In this document: positions 26,512 to 35,602 of the stretch, piece by piece
Layout: every line of letters starts with the position of its first letter
How positions within the stretch are numbered: the first letter of the stretch is position 1
Source of the DNA: Belliella alkalica
GTDB lineage: Bacteria > Bacteroidota > Bacteroidia > Cytophagales > Cyclobacteriaceae
NCBI RefSeq assembly: GCF_022549785.1
Contig: NZ_JAKZGO010000002.1
Coordinates: forward strand, 342,708-406,707
Length of the DNA stretch: 64,000 nucleotides
Reading direction: 5' to 3'
Notes under the pieces: model-generated
The model's input: the letters and a program-made list of their open reading frames with translations, nothing else
Told to the model about the DNA's origin: nothing
Databases searched by the model: none
Position numbers and translations under genes: made by a program

Positions 26512-26796
26512 TCATCTTTTGCTAATTTTGTTGAGTGTGATCGTTCTTTGTTGGGCACATTTGAAGTGATTTACATCTTCAGGTGATTTTGAGGCATGTT
26601 TTGTTTTTCTTCCTTGTACCCTTGCGCGCCACATCCTGAATGAGCTTGGTTTCATTTCTCGACGCATGATGTTTATCACATCTTTTTCGACAATACCAAA
26701 TTGTCTTTCAATAGCATCAAAAGAGGTTCGATCTTCCCAGGCCATTTCTATGATTCTATCGATGTCAGTTTCTTCTAAATTTGAAAATTTGTTCAT
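26512..26796 (-). CDS. TIGR03643/DUF2805 family protein
   Basis: A 94-residue basic protein read from ATG 26796 ([13 protein letters not shown]). The core [51 protein letters not shown] (about 12-63) looks like a helix-turn-helix fold and matches the short TIGR03643/DUF2805 family. As I recall, members are often found beside cryptochrome/photolyase genes, as here, where it lies divergent from one. A DNA-binding or regulatory role is an inference. Confidence 0.82.
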   Translation of the reverse strand: MNKFSNLEETDIDRIIEMAWEDRTSFDAIERQFGIVEKDVINIMRREMKPSSFRMWRARVQGRKTKHASKSPEDVNHFKCAQQRTITLNKISKR

Positions 26797-26835
26797 AATA
26801 AAAAAACTTTGATCAGTCACAAATGTTTTCAGATC

Positions 26836-28305
26836 ATGCAAGAAGTAAATGTTGTATGGTTCAAGCGTGACTTACGGCTTAGAGATCACGAGCCATTGAA
26901 AAAAGCGATTGATGCTGGTTTGCCCATCATCATGGTTTATTTCTTTGAACCTGAACTGATAGTTGCGCCACAAAGTGATGACAGACATTGGAGATTTGTT
27001 TATCAAAGCTTGCAGGATTTGAACCATCAACTTGAAATTTATGACACCCAGATTCATGTATATCTGATGAATCCAGTTGATTTTTTTGAAAAATTGAATT
27101 TGTTTTATCAAGTAAAATCTGTTTTTTCACATACAGAGACAGGTATCAAAGTTACTTTTGAAAGAGACTTAAGAATTAAAAAACTCTTTCAAAAAATTGG
27201 GATCAAATGGATAGAATTTGCTCAGCAAGGGGTAAAAAGAGGTCGAAAAAGTAGGACAAATTGGTCTCAAGATTGGTATGTAATGATGAATCTACCTACA
27301 CAAGACCCTGACTTGAAGAGGGCAATATTTTATACACTTTCCAAAAAGATAGAAGAGAAGTTGCTTTCCGAAATGTTACCTGAATCTTGGAAGATAATCA
27401 ATCCTTTGATGCAAAAAGGAGGAGAGCGTATTGGATACAAATATCTTCATTCATTTTTTCTAGAAAGAGTAAAAAATTACAATAAGCATATTTCCAAACC
27501 TGAACTAAGCAGAAAGGGCTGTAGCAGGCTTTCGCCATATCTTGCTTGGGGAAATCTTTCCATTAGACAAGTTTATCAAACCGCAGAAGCGAAAAAGAAA
27601 GAAGGGTTTCAAGTTAGAAATCTCACTAACTTTCAATCTAGGTTAAGGTGGCATTGCCATTTTATCCAAAAATTTGAGATGGAATGTAGGATGGAGAAGG
27701 AACATGTCAATATAGGTTTTGAAATTATGCAAAAACCTTTGGATACTGAAAAAGTAAAAGCATGGGAGGAGGGTAGGACTGGCTTTCCCCTTGTGGATGC
27801 TTGCATTAGGTGCTTGAGAGAAACGGGCTATTTAAATTTCAGAATGAGGGCAATGGTTGTATCATTTTTGACGCATCATCTTTTTCAAGATTGGAGGGTT
27901 GGAAAGGATTTTCTTGCAAGGCAGTTTCTGGATTTCGAGCCGGGAATTCATTACCCACAGCTTCAGATGCAAGCGGGGGTGACTGGTATCAATACTGTTA
28001 GAATTTACAATCCAGTCAAGCAATCTGAAGATCATGATGCTGATGCTATATTTATCAAAAAATGGGTTCCAGAATTGCTGAAAGTACCAGTTTCATTGAT
28101 TCATGAACCTTGGAAAATAACCCAGATTGAGCAGGAAATGATGGGGTTTAGATTGGGTGAAGACTATCCATTTCCAATCGTTGACTTAGAAAAGTCAGGA
28201 AAATTTGCCAGAGATCAAATTTGGCAAGCTCAAAAACATCCAGCCGTAATTGAGGAAGCCAACAGAGTTTTGAATTTTCATACGGTTCCAAATCGATGGC
28301 CTTGA
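26836..28305 (+). CDS. Cryptochrome/deoxyribodipyrimidine photolyase family protein
   Basis: A 489-residue flavoprotein read from ATG 26836 ([17 protein letters not shown]). The N-terminal photolyase-related domain covers about 1-135. The C-terminal FAD-binding region has [42 protein letters not shown] (about 316-345), [29 protein letters not shown] and [10 protein letters not shown]. It would repair UV-induced pyrimidine dimers in blue light or act as a photosensor. I cannot place it reliably in the CPD-I, DASH or other class. It is divergent from the DUF2805 gene with a 39-base gap. Confidence 0.9.
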   Translation: MQEVNVVWFKRDLRLRDHEPLKKAIDAGLPIIMVYFFEPELIVAPQSDDRHWRFVYQSLQDLNHQLEIYDTQIHVYLMNPVDFFEKLNLFYQVKSVFSHTETGIKVTFERDLRIKKLFQKIGIKWIEFAQQGVKRGRKSRTNWSQDWYVMMNLPTQDPDLKRAIFYTLSKKIEEKLLSEMLPESWKIINPLMQKGGERIGYKYLHSFFLERVKNYNKHISKPELSRKGCSRLSPYLAWGNLSIRQVYQTAEAKKKEGFQVRNLTNFQSRLRWHCHFIQKFEMECRMEKEHVNIGFEIMQKPLDTEKVKAWEEGRTGFPLVDACIRCLRETGYLNFRMRAMVVSFLTHHLFQDWRVGKDFLARQFLDFEPGIHYPQLQMQAGVTGINTVRIYNPVKQSEDHDADAIFIKKWVPELLKVPVSLIHEPWKITQIEQEMMGFRLGEDYPFPIVDLEKSGKFARDQIWQAQKHPAVIEEANRVLNFHTVPNRWP

Positions 28306-28364
28306 GTTTTTGATTTTAAATTATTGCACGCATACTGTTGTGAAAATTTTTAATATTGATACTT

Positions 28365-28565
28365 ATGTCTAAATTAACTTTAAGTATTGACAATCAGGAA
28401 CTAATCGAGTGGGCTAAGTCATTTGCAAAAGCTAACAATACCAGTGTGAGTTCATTGGTGGAGAAATATCTGCTTTCATTGAAAAAATTTAATGAAAGAG
28501 AATTGATTCTATCGGATAAAATAAAATCACCCAAAGATACGGGTCTGAGACCTAGTGTAAAATAA
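28365..28565 (+). CDS. DUF6364-like antitoxin, now orphan
   Basis: A 66-residue protein read from ATG 28365. The N-terminus SKLTLSIDNQELIEWAKSFAKANNTSVSSLVEKYLLSL has the ribbon-helix-helix pattern of the DUF6364 antitoxins that pair with PIN-domain toxins in Bacteroidota. It is probably a DNA-binding, toxin-neutralising dimer. Directly downstream lies only the damaged C-terminal half of a PIN toxin, so it no longer has an intact partner here. Confidence 0.75.
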   Translation: MSKLTLSIDNQELIEWAKSFAKANNTSVSSLVEKYLLSLKKFNERELILSDKIKSPKDTGLRPSVK

Positions 28566-28568
28566 TAT

Positions 28569-28820
28569 GCTAGTTCTAAAATTGCATCAAATAGGGCGAA
28601 TGCCTATCTAGAATTATTAGAAATTGGTAGTTTTGAACCTGAAACTCTCAAGGGAATTTCTTACAATTTTTGGCCAGATTATGAAGATGGATTGCAATAT
28701 GCATCTGCAATGAGCTGCAAGCCAGAGGTAATCATAAAAACTAACTCAAATGATTTTTTCGCTTCAAAATTAGAAGTTATCGATCCACTAATTTTTATTC
28801 TTCAAAGGGGGATAGAATAA
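28569..28820 (+). pseudogene. PIN-domain toxin remnant
   Basis: Three bases after the antitoxin stop, a frame without a start codon encodes about 83 residues ending at 28820. Its second half reads PDYEDGLQYASAMSCKPEVI, then KTNSNDF and LEVIDPLIF. This matches the C-terminal half of VapC-like PIN toxins (pattern DFEDALQY, ITRNKKDF, VLTPxEF). The N-terminal half with the first catalytic Asp (usually in LIDTNV) is missing, and the only nearby ATG (28567) is in another frame and stops after 14 codons. An internal deletion after the antitoxin gene explains this best. Confidence 0.72.
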
Positions 28821-28907
28821 ATTTTAAACAGATCAGATCTGGGGCGCAAAAGCCCGTCCCCAATAACTTAATCAACCAATCTCCAAATATCTCAATCAAC
28901 TCTTAAC

Positions 28908-31085
28908 TCATTTAACTTTCCCTGGTTTATAAATTTCTCTCGCATTTTTCATAACATCTTCTTTGTAAAAGTTTACATCTTTAAAAATCCCCTTGCTGTA
29001 CATTTCTGCTTGGTCTACAAAGTGCGGGGAAAATGGATTTCCACTTTGACCACCTGCTAGAAGAGATTTTGCTTTTACTTTTTCGCCAAATTCTACGGCA
29101 GCCACAAAGCTATTGCCGACGTTTCCGTACCATTTTTTGGTGTTTGGGTAAGCTCTACTGCCATAAGCGGCAAGTGAACCCCACAAGGAAGAGTTGTATC
29201 CAATAGGCAAGCTAGGCAATTCATCATAAAATTTGCCCTGTATATCATTATTTACACGCTGGAATCGGTTGATTTCTCCCCATGGCGTATTCCATGTTCC
29301 GAAGTTTTCATTTAGTTTTTCCAAAGCCTTTTCAAATGCATTTAGCTTTTGTTCATTGTCTGTTTCACTTGCCAAAAAATCAAAAATGTAAGTGTCCCAT
29401 GATTTTTCCATTTTTCGACCTTCTGCCATCATTTGATTTCCCCAAAAGACAGCCAAAGAAGTTCCAACAGAATTGATGCCTGTTTTCAAATCCCAATTAG
29501 CTAAAACCGAAAGAGGCTCTTTCAACTCTTTTTTTCTTTTGTCATTGTCGGGTAAGTTTTCAAATGCTCTTACCAAAGTAGGAATCATTGGTTCGAATGC
29601 GATCAATGTTGGCTCATAAGCGACATCTGTGATCAAACTTTCTAGGGTAAGGTTGTTTAAATCAGAAAGAATCCTCACAGCATTTAATCCCCTTGCATTT
29701 TCAGTATCCCAAGCGATGTAAGCAGGATAATCTTCCCGTTTTGGACTATCTTTACCCAAAGCATTGAAAGGGTCAGAATTACAATGCTGAATCCAACCAT
29801 TTTCTGGGTTTTTGATATAGAGCATTTCTTCTACTTCGTGAAGACCTTTCCAATCTGTTGCGGGATTACTACCATCAACCACATTTCGCCAATCAAATTT
29901 GGGGTCTCTTATCGGAATGAAATTACCATGATAATAAGCGATTGTTCCATCCCTGTCTGCATACACAGTGCTGTTCGAAGAATTTGTTTTGAGATCCATG
30001 TTGGCATGAAACTCAGCATGGTTTTTTGTTTTGGTTCTTTTGTATGATTGGGTAAGGGCTTTTTCTCTTTCTACCATCAAAGCTATCGCAATCCATTTTC
30101 CATCCTCTTCACGAATTACAGGTCCATGATGGGAATAAAATGCTGTAAACTCCTGCTCAAGCATTTGATCATTTTCTTTGTATTTGACAGTGATCTTTTT
30201 TTCTGTCAAGGGTCTCCATTTATTTCCAAATTTATAGTGGTATTTCCCTTTTCGATTCTCTACAGTCAAGGCAAAATGGTCGATAGCATCAGCTTTTGCT
30301 GATGTATGCATCCAGCCATTGTATTCATTGAATCCTTGATATACAAAAAATTGACCCCAAGTCACAGCTCCATAAGCATTGAGCCCCTCATCGCTGACTA
30401 CGTGTACCTCTGGGCGAAAGTAAAAGGAAGTATGTGGGTTGATCATCAAAAGGGCTTTTCCATTTTGTGTCAACTTTGGTGCAATTGCAAAACCATTGGA
30501 GCCACGAGGTTCTTCTTCCCAATCCCTTTCAACATAAGATAAATAAGCATGGGATTTTTCACCATAAAATAACTTCAAACCATTTGGTGAAATGGTCTCA
30601 ATATCACCACCGATACTTCCTTCACTAAAAGTGAGAGCCATCCAAGGTTCGAATTTTGTCAAAAGCTTTGGTTGAACTTCAGGGTGGGTGTGGAGGAAGT
30701 AATTGATTCCTGCTGCCCAAGCATCCATTAGATCTTTAAGCCATTGTGGGCTATTTTCATATTCTTTTTTGACCACCTCCGGGTCAATGTAAAGCTTCAT
30801 TCTCAGGTCAACATAAAGCTGCGAAATACCTTCTACCTCAGCCATTCTTCCCATGGCATTAATGAAATTTGTTTCTACCCGGTTGAAATCGTCTTCACAT
30901 TGGGCATATATCATCCCAAACACAGCATCAGCATCTGTCTTACCATAAATATGGGGAACTCCCCATTGATCCCTTATGATTTTGGAGTTTTGGGCATAAG
31001 TTTCCCAATGTTGTGTTTCGTTTTGGGCAATAGATGGGATACAAAGTGAAAATGCAAAAAGTAATAAGTAGAGTTGTTTGTTCAT
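28908..31085 (-). CDS. Penicillin acylase family amidase
   Basis: A 725-residue exported N-terminal-nucleophile hydrolase. The signal peptide ends near SIA-Q (residue 20). The alpha part is followed by the likely self-cleavage site before Ser196 in EEPRGSNGFA; that Ser would become the free nucleophile. INPHTSF and the later INRFQRVNND are also typical. The family cleaves amide bonds of penicillins, N-acyl-homoserine lactones or lipopeptides. The substrate here is unknown, and degradation of signal lactones is one possibility. It is a single gene. Confidence 0.88.
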   Translation of the reverse strand: MNKQLYLLLFAFSLCIPSIAQNETQHWETYAQNSKIIRDQWGVPHIYGKTDADAVFGMIYAQCEDDFNRVETNFINAMGRMAEVEGISQLYVDLRMKLYIDPEVVKKEYENSPQWLKDLMDAWAAGINYFLHTHPEVQPKLLTKFEPWMALTFSEGSIGGDIETISPNGLKLFYGEKSHAYLSYVERDWEEEPRGSNGFAIAPKLTQNGKALLMINPHTSFYFRPEVHVVSDEGLNAYGAVTWGQFFVYQGFNEYNGWMHTSAKADAIDHFALTVENRKGKYHYKFGNKWRPLTEKKITVKYKENDQMLEQEFTAFYSHHGPVIREEDGKWIAIALMVEREKALTQSYKRTKTKNHAEFHANMDLKTNSSNSTVYADRDGTIAYYHGNFIPIRDPKFDWRNVVDGSNPATDWKGLHEVEEMLYIKNPENGWIQHCNSDPFNALGKDSPKREDYPAYIAWDTENARGLNAVRILSDLNNLTLESLITDVAYEPTLIAFEPMIPTLVRAFENLPDNDKRKKELKEPLSVLANWDLKTGINSVGTSLAVFWGNQMMAEGRKMEKSWDTYIFDFLASETDNEQKLNAFEKALEKLNENFGTWNTPWGEINRFQRVNNDIQGKFYDELPSLPIGYNSSLWGSLAAYGSRAYPNTKKWYGNVGNSFVAAVEFGEKVKAKSLLAGGQSGNPFSPHFVDQAEMYSKGIFKDVNFYKEDVMKNAREIYKPGKVK

Positions 31086-31209
31086 GATTTTTAAATTCAG
31101 ATTTCAATCTTCAGGACTATTTGGGTTTGTTTTAGATTTAATTAAGGCCGAGCTTAATAAGTTATTTGATATTGATGGTTTCCATCTTTTTGCAATGAAT
31201 GATAATAGG

Positions 31210-32076
31210 CTAATTTAATTGGGTCTTATTTTTCTCAAAAACCTGATTGATGAACAGGATATGAAATGGTAGCGCATCCGTCCAGTACTCCCATGTATGC
31301 GCACCTGGACGCTCTGTATATTCGTGGGGAGTATCATTTTCGAGTAGCAGTTGATGAAGTTGCCTGTTGGTTTCGATTAGAAAATCATCTATTCCACAGT
31401 CTATTAGGAGCGCAATATTATTTTGCTTCATTTGATTTACTAGTCCAACAGCAGTGTAGGGACTGAAAGGAAAATCATATTCAATCTCTCCAAGCATTTC
31501 TTGTTGGCTTTTTCTTCGTTGTTCCTGAGTATCTTCATTTCCTATCCAAGTACGTACATCTATATTCATTACACCACTCATAGATCCTGCTGCAGAGAAT
31601 AGTTCAGGATGCTTTGCTGCGATCATCATTGCACCATGTCCACCCATAGAAAGACCAGTGATTGCTCTAGCATTTTTGTCTTTGATGGTCGGGAAATTCG
31701 CATCCACATACGGGATCAATTCTTTACTGATGTATGTTTCATACTGGACAGAATCCATCAAGGGGCTATCGTAGTAATATGAAAAGGGAGCCACTCCAGG
31801 AGTAATTAATATCATTTGGTATAAATCCGCAAGCTCTTGAAGCAAATTGGGTTTTGTAGCATTTTTATGCCAATCCAGATATCCTCCCCACGCACCATGG
31901 AGTACATATACCGAAGGGAATTCTTGATCTAGCCCTTCGATTCCGCTAGGTTTTACCACAGAGGCTTTAAGGGATTTGTTCATAGCCTTGCTAAAAACTT
32001 CGATCGTATCAGTTTTGGCTTGAAGTAGATTGATATTGATCAAGCAAATAAGAACAGTTAATTTCAAAAATTTCAT
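31210..32076 (-). CDS. Exported esterase D-like alpha/beta hydrolase
   Basis: A 288-residue secreted esterase. The signal peptide covers about 1-20 (LTVLICLININLLQA). The alpha/beta fold shows SVYVLHGAWGGYLDW (about 55-69), the nucleophile Ser143 in GLSMGGHGAM, and His in GAHTWEYW (about 264). This is the esterase D/antigen 85-like family, which cleaves carboxylic esters such as acetyl or feruloyl groups on polysaccharides. Context does not define the substrate. An acylase gene lies downstream on the same strand. Confidence 0.85.
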   Translation of the reverse strand: MKFLKLTVLICLININLLQAKTDTIEVFSKAMNKSLKASVVKPSGIEGLDQEFPSVYVLHGAWGGYLDWHKNATKPNLLQELADLYQMILITPGVAPFSYYYDSPLMDSVQYETYISKELIPYVDANFPTIKDKNARAITGLSMGGHGAMMIAAKHPELFSAAGSMSGVMNIDVRTWIGNEDTQEQRRKSQQEMLGEIEYDFPFSPYTAVGLVNQMKQNNIALLIDCGIDDFLIETNRQLHQLLLENDTPHEYTERPGAHTWEYWTDALPFHILFINQVFEKNKTQLN

Positions 32077-32397
32077 AAGGTTAATTATTTATGGCTTCGG
32101 CAATTTAATGAATCAAGACTGAAATTTAGTAAAATCAATTTACTTTTAAGAAGGAGAATGATTTAAGGATTGTGAATCTTATTACCGATGGTTTAATGTT
32201 GGAATACATTAGAATCAAGTATGGATTTTAGTATGCTGCGATGTTTCATGGATTCCGGAACTTTGTACTTTTTCTGTTTATACTAATTCCTTTTGCTTTT
32301 TTGGAGAATCAATGATTGATGTTTAGCGATTGTTTTTAATTTTCAAAAGAGGCATCAATTTTGAATAATGATATAATCAATTAAATATCATTCAATT
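32077..32397. other. Divergent intergenic region
   Basis: A 321-base AT-rich region between the divergent esterase genes at 31210 and 32398. No ORF, repeat or hairpin stands out. It must hold both promoters. Confidence 0.5.
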
Positions 32398-33261
32398 ATG
32401 AAAAAGTTTAATTTATCTTGTTTGACAGTCCTTTCAGCTTTTTTGTTGATATTCTCATGTAGTGAAAAAGAGGAACCAATATTGTATCCAGTTGACGAGG
32501 ATGTTATTTTGAAAGATGTGCGCTATGGCAACCATGAAAGGAATGTAATGGATGTGTTTTTGCCATCTGGAAGAAACCCTTCAGTTACCAAAGTCTTGGT
32601 ATTGATTCATGGTGGAGGTTGGATTGGTGGTGATAAAAGTGATTTTGATGAAATTATAAATCCAGAAAACTCTTCGGAATTAAAAGAGCAATTTCCTAAT
32701 GTGGCTATTTTTAACTTGAACTATAGGTTGGCTACCACCGAAGAAAATAGATACCCCGCAGCTGAAGAGGACATAGAATCCGCAATGAGCTATATCTTCG
32801 CCCAAGCAAATTCATTTCAAGTAAATGGGATGGAAACATATCTTCTAGGGGGTAGTGCAGGTGGTCATTTGGCAGCTTTATATACAGTCAAAAACAATTC
32901 ATCCCGAATTAAAGGTTGTATTAGTATTGCTGGACCGTATGAATTGGGATCTTTGTATTCAGATGGAGATAATGAGTCTAGACAAGTCCTAAACGCATTT
33001 TTAGGTGGCAGCCCACAAGAAAAGCCCGAAGCTTATCATGAAGTTTCCCCAATCAATTTTATAAGCACAAATTCCCCCAAATTTCTTTTGCTTCATGGTA
33101 GGGATGATACTTTGGTTCCTTTTTCTCAGGCGGAAAAATTTCAATCAGCATTAGAGGGAAGTAATGTAGAGGTATTGACAGTATATTATTCAGGAGGCCA
33201 TGGGATTCCTCCTGAACATATTGAACAGGCTTTTGATGCGATCAAAGTATTTCTTGAATAG
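32398..33261 (+). CDS. Lipoprotein alpha/beta hydrolase (carboxylesterase type)
   Basis: A 287-residue lipoprotein with lipobox LLIFSC (Cys about residue 21). It belongs to the hormone-sensitive-lipase-like or BD-FAE type esterases, with oxyanion-hole motif LIHGGGWIGG (about 69-78), nucleophile in GGSAGGHLAAL (Ser about 153), acid in HGRDDTLVPF, and His in SGGHGIPPE (about 269). It probably faces the periplasm or cell surface. It meets proC end to end with 6 bases between. Confidence 0.87.
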   Translation: MKKFNLSCLTVLSAFLLIFSCSEKEEPILYPVDEDVILKDVRYGNHERNVMDVFLPSGRNPSVTKVLVLIHGGGWIGGDKSDFDEIINPENSSELKEQFPNVAIFNLNYRLATTEENRYPAAEEDIESAMSYIFAQANSFQVNGMETYLLGGSAGGHLAALYTVKNNSSRIKGCISIAGPYELGSLYSDGDNESRQVLNAFLGGSPQEKPEAYHEVSPINFISTNSPKFLLLHGRDDTLVPFSQAEKFQSALEGSNVEVLTVYYSGGHGIPPEHIEQAFDAIKVFLE

Positions 33262-33267
33262 GGATCA

Positions 33268-34071
33268 TTAATCCTTAGCGATTTTCTGATATGATGCCAA
33301 AACACCTCTTACCATGGCAGAAGAGAAGCCTTGATGTTCCATTTCATTAAGCCCAACGATGGTACAGCCTTTAGGGGTTGTTACTTTATCAATGGCTTCC
33401 TCTGGATGCATGTTTTTTTGGATCATCAACTCTGCAGCCCCTTTGACAGTTTGGTTTACAATCTGGGAAGCTGTCTTTGCGTCAAACCCAATCTGAATGC
33501 CTCCCTGAATCATCGCTCGCATGAACCTCAAAACATATGCGATACCGCATGCACCGAGAACGGTTGCCGCTTCCATCAGTGTTTCATCTATTGTTATGGA
33601 AAATCCAATGCTATTGAATAGGTTTTTTACCAAATCATCAGTAATTAAGTCATTGTTTCTGCCACATATACACGTGATCGATTCATTGATGTCTGCTGCT
33701 ATATTTGGCATAGCTCTGTAAACGACCATTTCACGATCTACTACTGCATACATTTCATCCAGTGTAATTCCAGTTGCCAAAGAGATAATAGTGTGCCTAT
33801 TTTTGTCAAGCATAGGCTTGATCTCTTTTAAAATTGAAGTCACATTATAAGGCTTCACACCCAAAATTATAATATCAGATTCTTTTGTAGCGATCATGTT
33901 GTCGCTATGTACACGAACTCCTTTATCTTGAAGGTAAAGTAGGTTGGCTGGATTTCTTTTGGTGATATGGAGATTTTGGGCCGAAAAATCTGGTTGTTCT
34001 AAAAGTCCATTGGCAATCGATGTTCCCAAGTTTCCACAACCGATGATAGCAATTTTTTTATTAGATGTCAT
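33268..34071 (-). CDS. proC: Pyrroline-5-carboxylate reductase
   Basis: A 267-residue enzyme that makes proline from 1-pyrroline-5-carboxylate with NAD(P)H. The N-terminal Rossmann motif IAIIGCGNLGTSIANGL (about 7-23) binds the cofactor, and VKPYNV (about 74-79) and RAMPNIAA (about 122-129) follow. The C-terminal dimer/substrate domain has GACGIAYVLRFMRAM and TTPKGCTIVGLNEME. Length and motifs match ProC closely. It is a single-gene unit. Confidence 0.95.
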   Translation of the reverse strand: MTSNKKIAIIGCGNLGTSIANGLLEQPDFSAQNLHITKRNPANLLYLQDKGVRVHSDNMIATKESDIIILGVKPYNVTSILKEIKPMLDKNRHTIISLATGITLDEMYAVVDREMVVYRAMPNIAADINESITCICGRNNDLITDDLVKNLFNSIGFSITIDETLMEAATVLGACGIAYVLRFMRAMIQGGIQIGFDAKTASQIVNQTVKGAAELMIQKNMHPEEAIDKVTTPKGCTIVGLNEMEHQGFSSAMVRGVLASYQKIAKD

Positions 34072-34183
34072 TTTATATATCAGTAAATCTTTATCAATGT
34101 TTTATAAAGTTAGAAATATTTAAAATAGCCTTTACTATATCTATAGAAATCGTAGTGTTGTTTGTTCAATTTGAGAATAAAAT

Positions 34184-34345
34184 ATGTTTTCAAATAAACT
34201 TTTGATTGAAAAACCTGAAAGAATAGCCATTGAGCTTTCAAATATTGAAAAACTTGATAGTATTCTTTCAGACCTTAAGAAACAAGGATTTGAAATTAAC
34301 GAAGTAGTAAAAATTCAAGAGGTTTTGATTATTTCTTCAGAGTAG
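34184..34345 (+). CDS. Small hypothetical protein, 53 residues
   Basis: An ATG at 34184 opens a 53-residue frame (MFSNKLLIEKPERIAIELSN...) with a protein-like mix of charged and hydrophobic residues, and a helix near LDSILSDLKKQGFEI. It ends in TAG at 34345, followed after 11 bases by a strong hairpin. A gene-like composition plus its own terminator in a gap between divergent promoters supports a real small gene. I do not recognise it. Confidence 0.55.
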   Translation: MFSNKLLIEKPERIAIELSNIEKLDSILSDLKKQGFEINEVVKIQEVLIISSE

Positions 34346-34356
34346 TTATAAGAAAT

Positions 34357-34384
34357 GGGCGAAAAATTTTGTTTTCGCCCTTTA
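34357..34384. terminator. Hairpin between the 53-residue gene and the ATP-grasp gene
   Basis: Stem GGGCGAAAA/TTTTCGCCC (34357-34365 and 34372-34380) followed by TTTA. It can end transcription from both sides and touches the stop codon of the ATP-grasp gene. Confidence 0.75.
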
Positions 34385-35599
34385 ATGTAGTTTTGTGAGC
34401 TTTTCTGGATCAGCTGTAGTCGAAAAATCTGATGTTAATCTTTCAGCATACTCGTCAAGCAATTCTCTTACTCTCGCATGTTTTTTGGATCTAACGATCA
34501 TTCCTGCGTGATAATCCAAAGGAACTCTAAAGCAGACTTCTTCATCGTCAAAGCTTGAAAGATCAGGCTTTTCAAATTTTGAAAGTGTCAAGACAATCCC
34601 TGCATATTCTTTTCTTTTCTTAGGAAGTTTGTAAGTGTAGCCTTTGGCGATTGAATCTTCTATTTTTGCCCATTCTCCCCATAAGTTGATTCCTGTCGCT
34701 GCTTCCACCATCTCTGCGAGGTGTGCTCCACCCACACGGCTAGAGGTTTCCAGGAAATAAATTTCTCCATCCTCACGGTTCTTTATAAATTCTGTATGTG
34801 TAGCTCCATCTTTCATCCCAAAGGCTTTCATAACCTCAGTATTGGCTTTTTGGATTGCTTTGTCATCATCTGAGCCGTATGGTACATTGGCACTTCTAAA
34901 AATCCCGCCACCTTGTGAGATTTCCATTGGTGTTGCAAGGTATTTTGAGACAGTACATGAAATCGCTTTTCCACCTAAATTCAAGCCATCTGCATGATAG
35001 ACATCTCCTGGTTTGAATTGTTCCACAAGATATCTGATCCTGTTTTCTCCCAACTCATGGATATGCTTCCAAAGGTTCTCTTTGTCATGGACCTTGATGA
35101 TACCATTTGCTGAAGCTTCAGATCGAGGCTTCAATACCCAAGGAGCTGCTACATTGTCTGCAAAGTGGTTGATTTCTTCATCATTGAAAAGCGCTGAAAA
35201 TTCAGGAACTAACACCCCGGCAGCTTTGGCGCGCATGCGCATGGCAAGCTTGTCCCTAAAATACCTGCCTGTGGTTTGTCCCATTCCGGGGATTCTTAGG
35301 TTTTCACGGAGAAAAGTAGCTTTCTCAACATCATAATCATCCAAAGCAATGATGGATTCTATTTTGTTGGATTTCATCAAATCCGCTACACCTAGAAGTA
35401 AATGTTCTAGATTCCAATCTAAATCTTGACCGGACATATAGAAAATCTCTTCTAGATGTTCGTGAGGCCAAGGTTTATCTTTTAGTTTTTCTGATGTGAT
35501 CAGATATACTTTGTTTCCCAATTTGTTTAATTGAGACATGAAATCTCCCCCTTTGAAAAAGTTGGATACGCAAATAAAAGTTTTTGATGCTGTATTCAT
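34382..35599 (-). CDS. ATP-grasp ligase paired with an aminopeptidase
   Basis: A 405-residue ATP-grasp enzyme. The N-terminal part (ICVSNFFKGGDFM, IIALDDYDVEKA) is a Rossmann-like domain. The grasp region has WVLKPRSEASANGIIKV (about 154-170), YLVEQFKPGDVYHADG and FLETSSRVGGAHL (about 284-296), with the Glu and Arg of the Mg-ATP site. It would form an amide or peptide bond; the substrates are unknown. Its ATG is 3 bases after the pepA stop, so the two are coupled. Pairing of a peptide-bond-forming enzyme with a peptidase is notable. Confidence 0.85.
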   Translation of the reverse strand: MNTASKTFICVSNFFKGGDFMSQLNKLGNKVYLITSEKLKDKPWPHEHLEEIFYMSGQDLDWNLEHLLLGVADLMKSNKIESIIALDDYDVEKATFLRENLRIPGMGQTTGRYFRDKLAMRMRAKAAGVLVPEFSALFNDEEINHFADNVAAPWVLKPRSEASANGIIKVHDKENLWKHIHELGENRIRYLVEQFKPGDVYHADGLNLGGKAISCTVSKYLATPMEISQGGGIFRSANVPYGSDDDKAIQKANTEVMKAFGMKDGATHTEFIKNREDGEIYFLETSSRVGGAHLAEMVEAATGINLWGEWAKIEDSIAKGYTYKLPKKRKEYAGIVLTLSKFEKPDLSSFDDEEVCFRVPLDYHAGMIVRSKKHARVRELLDEYAERLTSDFSTTADPEKLTKLH

Positions 35600-35602
35600 A
35601 GC

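Noticed and set aside
28830..28870. GGGGCG...CGTCCCC hairpin as a small RNA
   Set aside because: A single short stem between the toxin remnant and the acylase gene; a plain terminator or chance pairing explains it equally well.
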